The notes below the pieces were generated by a model that worked only from the letters and a program-made list of their open reading frames with translations, was not told where the DNA came from and searched no databases. Source: Anaerolineales bacterium (GTDB lineage: Bacteria; Chloroflexota; Anaerolineae; Anaerolineales; UBA4823). Taken from it: a stretch of DNA of 11,644 nucleotides. Below, piece by piece: positions 5,957 through 11,644 of this stretch. The DNA is taken from the NCBI GenBank assembly GCA_020853835.1, contig JADYYC010000273.1, positions 1-11,644 of the forward strand, given 5' to 3'. Within the stretch, counting starts at the first letter, position 1. The number at the start of each line of letters is the position of its first letter. Both the position numbers and the translations under genes were made by a program.

Positions 5957-7072
5957 CTAATTCAGCCTCTCTTTCATTTGGCGCAGCCAGTTCTCACGTG
6001 GATCAATTCCCAGGGCCGGCGTCTGGTGGGCCAGGCGTTGAATTTCGGTTAATATCTCATCCTGGAAGGGAACAACCCCGCCCATCCGACCGTAGAATTC
6101 GATCGGGACCTGACCCGTGGTGTAGCGGACGACATCATCCAACATCTGCCCGCTGTTCATTTCGACGACAAGCATAGCCTGGGCATTTGCGGCCAGCTCG
6201 GCTATTACTTTCGATGGAAATGGGTTGAGCGTGATTGGGCGCAGCAAACCCGCGCGGATCCCCTTTGATCGGGCTTCCCGGACTGCCGAAAAAGCGACTC
6301 TTCCGGCAGTTCCGAAGCCGATCACCACAATCTCGGCGTCGTCCAGATAGTATTCTTTGTAACGAACCTCATTCGCCTCGATTGTTCTTGCTCTCTCGAT
6401 CAGCCGCAGGTTGGTTACTTCCTCATCTTCGGGGCGGATATAAATCGAGGACAATATGCGCCGCTCACGGCCCAACGAACCTCGCACTGCCCAATCGGGG
6501 ATCGGGCGATCAACTGGCTGCATGGGGGGCAGCTCTGCTGGCTCCATCATCTGGCCGATGTTTCCGTCTGCGAGCACAAAAACAAGGGAGCGATATTTTT
6601 CCGCCAGGTCAAATGCAAGCACTGTGAAATCGATAGCTTCCTGAACGCTGGATGGGGCCAGCACGATGGGGAAATAGTCGCCATGCCCGCCACCGTGAAC
6701 GATCTGGTTATAATCTCCCTGGGAAGGGGCGATATTTCCCAGGCCCGGACCGCCGCGCATCACATCGATCAGGACGACAGGCAATTCGGTGCCTGCGATA
6801 TAGGAGATGCCCTCCATCATCAGACTGACGCCGGGGCTCGAAGAGGAGCTCATAACACGCACGCCCGTGCAAGCTGCTCCATAGACCATGTTTATCGCCG
6901 CGACTTCGCTCTCGGCCTGCAGAAACGCCCGACCAAGCTCTGGCATTCGCTTTGACATCCATTCCAGCAATTCGGTTTGGGGCGTAATAGGGTAGCCAAA
7001 ATAAGCCTGCACGCCAGCCCGAACCGCTGCCTCTGCCATTGCCCGATTTCCTACAAGTAGTTCACGCGCCAT
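5957..7072 (-). CDS. vorB: 2-oxoacid:ferredoxin oxidoreductase, alpha subunit (VorB-like)
   Basis: The 371-residue alpha subunit, supplying the pyrimidine-binding half of the active site. Landmarks are FGYPITPQTELLEWMS (residues 25-40), AESEVAAINMVYGAA (53-67), MSSSSSPGVSLMMEGISY (74-91) and MRGGPGLGNIAPSQGDYNQ (105-123). A C-terminal transketolase-C-like domain follows from about residue 245 (EIVVIGFGTAGRV, then LLRPITLNPFP). The SSSSPGxSL and RGGPGLG blocks resemble subunits named 3-methyl-2-oxobutanoate dehydrogenase VorB more than KorA, which usually has TSGPGFSL and RGGPSTG. The substrate may therefore be branched-chain 2-oxoacids from Val/Leu/Ile, but this is inference and 2-oxoglutarate remains possible. 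ATG 7072 has GGAGG 7 bases upstream and follows the ferredoxin gene by 16 bases. Confidence 0.92.
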   Translation of the reverse strand: MARELLVGNRAMAEAAVRAGVQAYFGYPITPQTELLEWMSKRMPELGRAFLQAESEVAAINMVYGAACTGVRVMSSSSSPGVSLMMEGISYIAGTELPVVLIDVMRGGPGLGNIAPSQGDYNQIVHGGGHGDYFPIVLAPSSVQEAIDFTVLAFDLAEKYRSLVFVLADGNIGQMMEPAELPPMQPVDRPIPDWAVRGSLGRERRILSSIYIRPEDEEVTNLRLIERARTIEANEVRYKEYYLDDAEIVVIGFGTAGRVAFSAVREARSKGIRAGLLRPITLNPFPSKVIAELAANAQAMLVVEMNSGQMLDDVVRYTTGQVPIEFYGRMGGVVPFQDEILTEIQRLAHQTPALGIDPRENWLRQMKERLN

Positions 7073-7088
7073 GTCTCATCCTCCAGGT

Positions 7089-7325
7089 TCAGGCTACCGC
7101 TTTGACAGGGGTTTGCCGGTAAACCGTTATGGCTGCTTCGGGGCAGACTAAAGCACAAATTGCGCAGCCTGTGCAGCCATCCGCTATTAGGTGAACCGGG
7201 TGAAATCCTTTGGATGTGAAATGCTCCGTGTCCAGCGCCAGAACATCTTGAGGACATGCATCCACGCACAACTCGCATCCCTTGCAGTACTTGTGATCTA
7301 CTTCAATCCAGCCTCTTACCGGCAT
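7089..7325 (-). CDS. 2-oxoacid:ferredoxin oxidoreductase, delta subunit (2x[4Fe-4S] ferredoxin)
   Basis: A 78-residue bacterial-type ferredoxin subunit that takes electrons from the TPP site and hands them to soluble ferredoxin. Two classical motifs are present: CKGCELCVDACP (Cys14, 17, 20, 24) and CTGCAICALVCP (Cys51, 54, 57, 61). There are about 26 residues between the two motifs, a little longer than in minimal ferredoxins and usual for delta subunits. ATG 7325 is preceded by AAGGAGG with 5 bases spacing, the best ribosome site in the operon. A longer frame from 7367 has no such site and is rejected. This is the first gene of the operon, order delta-alpha-beta-gamma, with promoter and operator-like palindromes upstream. 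Confidence 0.94.
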   Translation of the reverse strand: MPVRGWIEVDHKYCKGCELCVDACPQDVLALDTEHFTSKGFHPVHLIADGCTGCAICALVCPEAAITVYRQTPVKAVA

Positions 7326-7369
7326 GCAGACCTCCTTAATTGAATTTATGTCCGGAATCAAATCCAACC

Positions 7370-7389
7370 ATGTTTATCTTATTAAACAT
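7370..7389. promoter_or_regulatory. Second palindrome ATGTTTA-N6-TAAACAT at the predicted transcription start
   Basis: Perfect 7-base arms with a 6-base spacer, covering about +1 to +20 of the predicted transcript. It could be a second operator or a hairpin in the leader. AT-rich arms make a DNA-binding site somewhat more likely than a stable RNA hairpin. Confidence 0.4.
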
Positions 7390-7395
7390 CGCACA

Positions 7396-7423
7396 TTTAT
7401 ATTTGGCTAGTGCCAACTGTCAT
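7396..7423 (-). promoter_or_regulatory. Promoter of the 2-oxoacid oxidoreductase operon
   Basis: On the minus strand ATGACA (7423-7418, 5/6 match), a 16-base spacer and TATAAA (7401-7396, 5/6 match). The transcription start is predicted near 7389, giving a leader of about 64 bases to the delta subunit ATG. Confidence 0.6.
7403..7416. promoter_or_regulatory. Operator-like palindrome TTGGC-N4-GCCAA in the promoter spacer
   Basis: Perfect 5-base arms, lying exactly between the -35 and -10 elements of the oxidoreductase operon. A dimeric regulator bound here would block RNA polymerase. The regulator cannot be named from the site. Confidence 0.4.
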
Positions 7424-7532
7424 CATTCAGGAATACAAACATCATTTACAAGGTCTTGCCTGATGCGGAGCATGATATTAGTTTTTACAAGTATTATGAA
7501 ACAAACTATGGAAGGGTTTTGAAAAACTCTGT

Positions 7533-8840
7533 TCAAGGTTGTGTGGGTGCAGCCGTGTCTGCGCTTTGCGAAAGGATCATGTCCTGAGCGTTTTGGAGCG
7601 CCTGATCCGCCGGCACGCCTTGTTCAAGATAGGCTCGCAGGGCATTATCGATATTTTGACGATAGATGGAGATGTCCGGATGGACGGGGTATGGGGCGCC
7701 GCCGGATAACGCCTGGAAGGCCTGGCTTATCAGATTTGACTGATCTGAACTGCTCAAAAAGACGTGACTGGCGCTTGGGATGAGCTCATTTTCTGCCAGC
7801 AGGGTTTGCGATTCCGGCGAGACCAGATATTCCATGAACCTTAGAGCCGCCCTTCGATCTCCAGGATTTGTCTTGGCATTCAAGTAAATGTTCTCTGAAG
7901 TCACATAACCGGAAAGCCGGCCATCTCCGTAAACAGGCCAGGGGTCAATCGCCAGTTTGTCGCCGCCGATTGCATCCTCCAACACAGATATATTCCATGT
8001 TCCATCGATAATCCAGCCAACTTTGCCGGCCTTAAACCTTTCTAGGTCGTCATCCGAAAAAAAACATGTCGGGCCGGCCTGCTCAAACAGCTTCAGAAGC
8101 TCGAGCCATTCTATGCCTTTGCCATTGTTAAACCCGGGAAGATTATTTTCATCGATAAGCTGCCCGCCGATGCCGCTTAAATGGGCGCCGGAGTAAAAGA
8201 AGCTGCGTTCTAAATACGCTCCGATCACATCGCCCTGCGAGGAGGTCTGAGCCAGCATCATCAGGTCGTGAAATGTGTCTGGCTTGATGGTGATGATGCC
8301 CTGGTTTCGAAAAAGGACAACGCCCTGGATCGTGTAAGGCAGCCCAATCAACTGCTCTTCATATTCAGCGGCTTTAAGCGCGGGCTGGTTAAGCGTGTCC
8401 AGGACGTTTTGACTGACGTCGCCCGTGATATCCGAAACCAATCCTTGATCGAAAAGCGATGGCCCCCACTCGGCCGGCGCAAGCAGCAAGGTGGGGCCAA
8501 TGCCTTCGCGCGAATCGGCGGCAAATCGGTCAAACAAGATATCCTTAGGGATGAACATCACGTCGAACAGGACGTTGGGATAAAGGGCCTGGAAGTTCTT
8601 GATGATTTGAGCCAGGACTGGCAGCTTGGTCTCATCCCAGGAGTGTCGGATTGAGATCGTGCCGCGCAGGATCTCCTCAGTCGGGAAGGCGGTGCGAACC
8701 GGAGGCAGACTGGGTGTTTTTGGGATTATGTCGGGTTGGTCCGGGAAAAACGATGGCGTGACTTCTGCCCGTGCGCAGGCGGAGAAAGCGAGGACAAAAA
8801 CCAGGAGGCCGAGCGCCAGAGCAGTCCTCGTAACATACAT
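7533..8840 (-). CDS. ABC transporter extracellular solute-binding lipoprotein (family 1)
   Basis: A 435-residue predicted lipoprotein that captures a solute, probably a carbohydrate, outside the membrane for an ABC importer. ATG 8840 begins MYVTRTALALGLL, a signal peptide ending FSAC (Cys22). A Pro-rich spacer follows (about 28-56). The mature domain matches the family 1 solute-binding pattern: ISIRHSWDE at its start, then FQALYPNVLFDVMFIP, LPYTIQGVVLFRNQ, FKAGKVGWIIDGTWNISVLED, and a late RAALRFMEYLVSPESQ segment. Length is usual for the family. No permease or ATPase gene adjoins it, so its partners must be elsewhere. A TTG at 8876 would extend it, but that TTG lies in the -35 element. There is no ribosome site before ATG 8840, and the mRNA looks leaderless. 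The oxidoreductase promoter lies 110 bases downstream. Confidence 0.88.
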   Translation of the reverse strand: MYVTRTALALGLLVFVLAFSACARAEVTPSFFPDQPDIIPKTPSLPPVRTAFPTEEILRGTISIRHSWDETKLPVLAQIIKNFQALYPNVLFDVMFIPKDILFDRFAADSREGIGPTLLLAPAEWGPSLFDQGLVSDITGDVSQNVLDTLNQPALKAAEYEEQLIGLPYTIQGVVLFRNQGIITIKPDTFHDLMMLAQTSSQGDVIGAYLERSFFYSGAHLSGIGGQLIDENNLPGFNNGKGIEWLELLKLFEQAGPTCFFSDDDLERFKAGKVGWIIDGTWNISVLEDAIGGDKLAIDPWPVYGDGRLSGYVTSENIYLNAKTNPGDRRAALRFMEYLVSPESQTLLAENELIPSASHVFLSSSDQSNLISQAFQALSGGAPYPVHPDISIYRQNIDNALRAYLEQGVPADQALQNAQDMILSQSADTAAPTQP

Positions 8841-8847
8841 GGAAGCA

Positions 8848-8876
8848 AATATACCAGCCTCGCCCGAGTTTATCAA
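8848..8876 (-). promoter_or_regulatory. Promoter of the solute-binding protein gene (leaderless start)
   Basis: On the minus strand TTGATA (8876-8871), a 17-base spacer and TATATT (8853-8848), both 5/6 matches. Seven bases separate the -10 from the ATG at 8840, so transcription should start at or one base before the start codon. No ribosome site is present. Confidence 0.6.
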
Positions 8877-8882
8877 GCTGGT
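8853..8882. promoter_or_regulatory. Inverted repeat ACCAGC-N18-GCTGGT across the divergent promoters
   Basis: Perfect 6-base arms at 8853-8858 and 8877-8882, spanning the overlapping -35 region, with one arm in the spacer of each promoter. It could bind a regulator that switches both genes. The arms are short, so chance is possible. Confidence 0.3.
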
Positions 8883-8898
8883 TGATATCCGTTATAAT
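8870..8898 (+). promoter_or_regulatory. Promoter of the aldolase-family gene (leaderless start)
   Basis: TTATCA (8870-8875, 4/6 match), a 17-base spacer and a perfect TATAAT (8893-8898). Six bases separate the -10 from the ATG at 8905, so the transcript should begin at the start codon. The -35 overlaps the -35 of the opposing promoter by five bases. Confidence 0.6.
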
Positions 8899-8904
8899 TT
8901 GTAT

Positions 8905-9828
8905 ATGACTGATACATCTGAATTGAACGGGGTCATCACAGCGGCCTTGACCCCATTGCATGAAAATGGGTCGCTGGCTGAGGGGGAGTTGCCCGGCCTG
9001 CTCAAGTTCCTGGCAGAACGAGGCAGTCATGGCGCGTTGCTGCTCGGAACTACGGGGGAGGGGCCGTCCTTCTCTCCAGATGAACGGGTGCGGATCGTCC
9101 GGGCTGGGGTAACTGTTCGTCAGGAACATCCGCAATTTAAGATCCTGGTGGGAACCGGAACCCCCAGCCTTGAAGAGACGGTCGCGCTAAACAAAGCGGC
9201 ATTCGATTTGGGGGCGGATGGCGTGGTTGTGTTGCCGCCGTATTTCTTCCGCAAGGCGAGCGAAGATGGGATTTACGAGTGGTTTTCGCAGATTCTCCGC
9301 AGATCTCTTCCCTCTGGCGCTGCGCTACTGGTATACCATATCCCTTCGCTCACTGGAATCTCGCTCTCGTTGGATTTCTTTGATCGCCTCCTGACGTCAT
9401 TCCCGGGTCACGTTATCGGGATAAAAGACTCGAGCGCGGATAAGAATTTTGCCTGCCAGCTTGGAGAGCGGTTTGGGACAAACCTGCGGGTGTTTAACGG
9501 CACCGATTCGTTGTTCGACCTGGCTCTCGAAAACGCCGCCGCGGGATGCATCACCGCCATGGCGAACCTCCGATCACCCGATCTGCGCCTGATTTGGGAT
9601 GCGCGCCAACAGGGGAACGTCGATTTCTCGGCAAGGGAGCGGGTTATTCTGGGGCGATCGATCATGGAGCGGTTTCCTCCCAACCCCCCCCTCTATAAAG
9701 CATTGATCCATCATCTGCATGGATTCCCCTCCTGGAAGGTCCGATCACCTCTGATCGATCTGACGAAAACACAGATCGAGACAATCCTTGCTCAGGTCCT
9801 TGCCGAGGCGCCTGAGTTTTCACAATGA
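8905..9828 (+). CDS. DapA/NanA-superfamily aldolase or lyase (Schiff-base TIM barrel)
   Basis: A 307-residue cytoplasmic protein with the signatures of the dihydrodipicolinate synthase / N-acetylneuraminate lyase family. These are LGTTGEGPSFSPDER (residues 47-61, the TTGE pyruvate carboxylate site), VLPPYFFRKASEDG (109-122), VYHIPSLTG (143-151, with the conserved Tyr144) and IGIKDSSAD (171-179, with Schiff-base Lys174). It should form an imine with pyruvate or a 2-oxo acid. Two features argue against true DHDPS (dapA): the Arg that follows YNxPS in DapA (E. coli Arg138) is Leu149 here, and the Tyr107 position appears to be Phe. A sugar-acid or hydroxy-oxo-acid aldolase is more likely. ATG 8905 has no ribosome site but lies at the predicted transcription start; upstream in-frame codons run antisense through the neighbouring gene and are rejected. 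It is divergent from a solute-binding protein gene, which may supply its pathway. Confidence 0.88.
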   Translation: MTDTSELNGVITAALTPLHENGSLAEGELPGLLKFLAERGSHGALLLGTTGEGPSFSPDERVRIVRAGVTVRQEHPQFKILVGTGTPSLEETVALNKAAFDLGADGVVVLPPYFFRKASEDGIYEWFSQILRRSLPSGAALLVYHIPSLTGISLSLDFFDRLLTSFPGHVIGIKDSSADKNFACQLGERFGTNLRVFNGTDSLFDLALENAAAGCITAMANLRSPDLRLIWDARQQGNVDFSARERVILGRSIMERFPPNPPLYKALIHHLHGFPSWKVRSPLIDLTKTQIETILAQVLAEAPEFSQ

Positions 9829-9861
9829 GGGGGACACACCCGTTTACATGGAATTAATGTT

Positions 9862-11644
9862 TTGACTGAAGAGTCGGTTTCACAAAAAAGCCGCATCAGG
9901 TTACTGGCAGTAAACCTGATCTTGCTTGCGATTTGCGCCACCGGTTTGATCGTGATGATGATCGGATATGTTTCATTTCGATCGGTTGTATTCAGAAATC
10001 CGACTTTGACGCCATCCGTCACTTTGCGCTCTTCCGGGACATCGACCTCCATCCCGACCGAGACTCTTACGCCAACGCCGACCTGGACCCCGCGCCCAAC
10101 CTCGACCCAAACTCCTGCTCCAACTCTGCCGTTCACCGGTACCCCGGCTGCGACGGATTTCCCGCTTCGCGCCATGCTGCCCAGCCTGACACCCGCAGCG
10201 GCTTTGGTTTTTGATGGCGCATATCAGTTGGTTGGCTGGGATGAAACCAGAGCCGACCAGATGGCGTTGACCATGCAAGGATTTCCATTGGGAGTGTTGA
10301 CCGACACAGATCCAGCACGAAAAGCGGCCTATTTCCAGTCGTATCAATATCCCGCATTCGCTTACCGGGAGGCGCTGCTGCGTTTTTCTGATGCGCCTGA
10401 GGCTGAGAACTGGCGCTGGGCGCTGGCGCATAACCTGATGTTGATGGGAAGCGTCGAGTCTGGAGAAGTATACGCAGGGTTGATTGCGGATGGCCTGAAT
10501 CGAGACCAGACAAGTATTGAGGAGTTGTATGCCTGGTTTCCGATCCAGGAGCCGGCCCTCACTTTATTTATGGCGCAAGGATCAGTTCCGCCGGGATTTC
10601 TGGACAGTTTTATCGTCGAACTGCGCGGCCAGGGTGGCAGCGCTTTTATCTGGCTGCTCCACAAAAGCGCAGGATATGAGGCCTACCCAATTTGGACAGA
10701 TTTCGACTTTGTCCATCCCCGGCAGTCGAATTGGATTTTGGCCGACCTGGACAACGCTGCTTCAAACGGCATGGAGATCGCGATTTACCAGTCGACGCTG
10801 GTAAGCGAGACGGTGCTTCAGCCGCTGCGTGTATTCAACCTCGGGAAAGTCCCCCCTGTGCAATTGAACTTTCTGCCCGATAAGGGCATATTCGAGGTTG
10901 GAAGCGAGTTTCGGAATTACTGGGCGCTGCGTACTGATCAGAACGGTAAGAATGAGCTGGTTTTTCAAACGACCGTTTTTCCAGCCTGCCCGTTGCAAAT
11001 ACAGATATCCTACCGCTGGAACGGGTTGTATTTTAAACAGAGCGGACGGCAACTTAAATTTGATGAGCCCCCCGACGATCTCAGCGAATGCGAACCGATT
11101 ATTGACCTGGCGGATCGCTTTTGGGGGGTCGAGACAACCGCAGCGTTGATGGAAGAGCTGTTGCCTTTTTGGCCTCCTGAAAAAAACACGGATGGCGAAC
11201 CATATCCTCTTGACGCGATTGACGAATGGAAATACCGCCTGGGTGTGTATCATGCGCTTGCGGGTGATTTCGACCTTGCCGTTGAATTTTTCAATGACGT
11301 CTCAACGCACCCGGCAACCCCAACCAGCCGCTGGATCGAGCCCTCCCAAAAATTTCTTGCCGCCTATCAAAAACCGGAAGATATCTACATTGCGTGCTGG
11401 CTTGCGCCTTACTGCGACCCGTCTCATGCGATCCGATTCCTCACAAAGCGTATCCCTGGTAATGCCGATGCCCTGGAATATTTGCGAAAGTGGGGGGTGC
11501 AGATTGTATCTTCAGGTTATTTTGATTTTGACGATGACGATGAAAGCGAACGCTGGTTTACGGTGCGCAACTCGCCCAATCAGAAGCTGGACTTCTGGAT
11601 ATTAGCCCGCAGCAAAGGGTATCACCAGGCGCTCTGGGTGGGCA
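9862..11644 (+). CDS. Membrane-anchored protein with Thr/Pro linker, function unknown (runs off window)
   Basis: An open frame of at least 594 codons with no stop before the window end. From TTG 9862 it has a short cytoplasmic N-terminus (MTEESVSQKSRIR), one membrane helix (about 13-36, LLAVNLILLAICATG...), a Thr/Pro linker (about 46-95) and a large predicted extracellular region. That region has Cys pairs (PACPLQ, SECEP, then YIACWLAPYCDP) and a TPR-like stretch (YRLGVYHALAGDFDLAVEFF, near residues 457-476). I do not recognise a family. The start is uncertain: TTG has only a distant GGA. ATG codons at 9848 and 9857 are one frame off and read into a TGA that overlaps the TTG, so coupled translation or a missing T in the TTTT run (9860-9863) are possible. 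It is 33 bases after the aldolase gene in the same direction, so probably cotranscribed. Confidence 0.75.
   Translation, partial: MTEESVSQKSRIRLLAVNLILLAICATGLIVMMIGYVSFRSVVFRNPTLTPSVTLRSSGTSTSIPTETLTPTPTWTPRPTSTQTPAPTLPFTGTPAATDFPLRAMLPSLTPAAALVFDGAYQLVGWDETRADQMALTMQGFPLGVLTDTDPARKAAYFQSYQYPAFAYREALLRFSDAPEAENWRWALAHNLMLMGSVESGEVYAGLIADGLNRDQTSIEELYAWFPIQEPALTLFMAQGSVPPGFLDSFIVELRGQGGSAFIWLLHKSAGYEAYPIWTDFDFVHPRQSNWILADLDNAASNGMEIAIYQSTLVSETVLQPLRVFNLGKVPPVQLNFLPDKGIFEVGSEFRNYWALRTDQNGKNELVFQTTVFPACPLQIQISYRWNGLYFKQSGRQLKFDEPPDDLSECEPIIDLADRFWGVETTAALMEELLPFWPPEKNTDGEPYPLDAIDEWKYRLGVYHALAGDFDLAVEFFNDVSTHPATPTSRWIEPSQKFLAAYQKPEDIYIACWLAPYCDPSHAIRFLTKRIPGNADALEYLRKWGVQIVSSGYFDFDDDDESERWFTVRNSPNQKLDFWILARSKGYHQALWVG

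Noticed and set aside
8626..8904. Upstream extension of the aldolase frame to give a 400-residue protein
   Set aside because: The extra 93 codons are antisense to the solute-binding protein gene, do not resemble the family N-terminus, and lie before the mapped-by-pattern promoter. The family normally starts close to ATG 8905.
8905..9828. Annotation as dapA (4-hydroxy-tetrahydrodipicolinate synthase)
   Set aside because: The position of the DHDPS Arg138 is Leu and the Tyr107 position appears to be Phe. The superfamily call is safe but the specific function is not.
9792..10175. Minus-strand Val/Gly-rich frame opposite the Thr/Pro linker of the anchored protein
   Set aside because: This is again the mirror of Thr/Pro coding repeats. 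The plus-strand frame continues open for nearly 600 codons with a membrane helix and is clearly the real one.

Overview
The window looks like chromosomal DNA from an anaerobic or facultative bacterium of the phylum Chloroflexota, most likely class Anaerolineae. This assignment is inferred from style, not from a marker gene. Base composition is moderate. Several exported proteins carry long Thr/Pro low-complexity linkers right after a lipobox or membrane anchor. A complete four-subunit ferredoxin-dependent 2-oxoacid oxidoreductase operon is present. Start codons vary between ATG, GTG and TTG, and some genes appear to have leaderless mRNAs.

Left part (1-3335). The window opens inside gyrA on the minus strand (N-terminal 77 residues only). 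It is followed by a divergent GNAT acetyltransferase of the RimJ/RimL type with its own promoter. That gene meets, tail to tail and only 10 bases apart, a complete UDP-N-acetylglucosamine 2-epimerase gene (wecB type). Divergent from wecB is a lipoprotein with a C-terminal M23 (LytM) metallopeptidase domain.

Middle (3336-4572). A tRNA-Pro(GGG) gene has a clean promoter. Downstream lies a 315-base stretch without a convincing protein gene. It holds a nested inverted-repeat element with a 12-codon reading frame inside, then two hairpins followed by T-runs on the plus strand. On the minus strand is a GerMN-like lipoprotein. Between it and the next operon is a strong minus-strand terminator.

Oxidoreductase operon (4573-7423, minus strand). 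Gene order is delta (2x[4Fe-4S] ferredoxin), alpha, beta (thiamine pyrophosphate), gamma. The complex oxidatively decarboxylates a 2-oxoacid with CoA and passes electrons to ferredoxin. The alpha and beta sequences look more like the branched-chain (VOR) type than classical 2-oxoglutarate KOR. A promoter with a palindrome in its spacer and a second palindrome over the predicted transcription start suggest a repressor-controlled operon.

Right part (7533-11644). An ABC-type solute-binding lipoprotein (minus) and a DapA/NanA-superfamily aldolase (plus) are transcribed divergently. Their promoters overlap at the -35 elements, and both predicted transcription starts fall at the ATG. Downstream of the aldolase gene, 33 bases on, is a large membrane-anchored protein with a Thr/Pro linker that runs off the end of the window. 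I do not recognise its function.

No insertion sequence, phage gene, CRISPR array or recognisable defence system was seen. The most notable items are non-coding: the divergent leaderless promoter pair, the operator-like palindromes at the oxidoreductase promoter, and the structured region after the tRNA.
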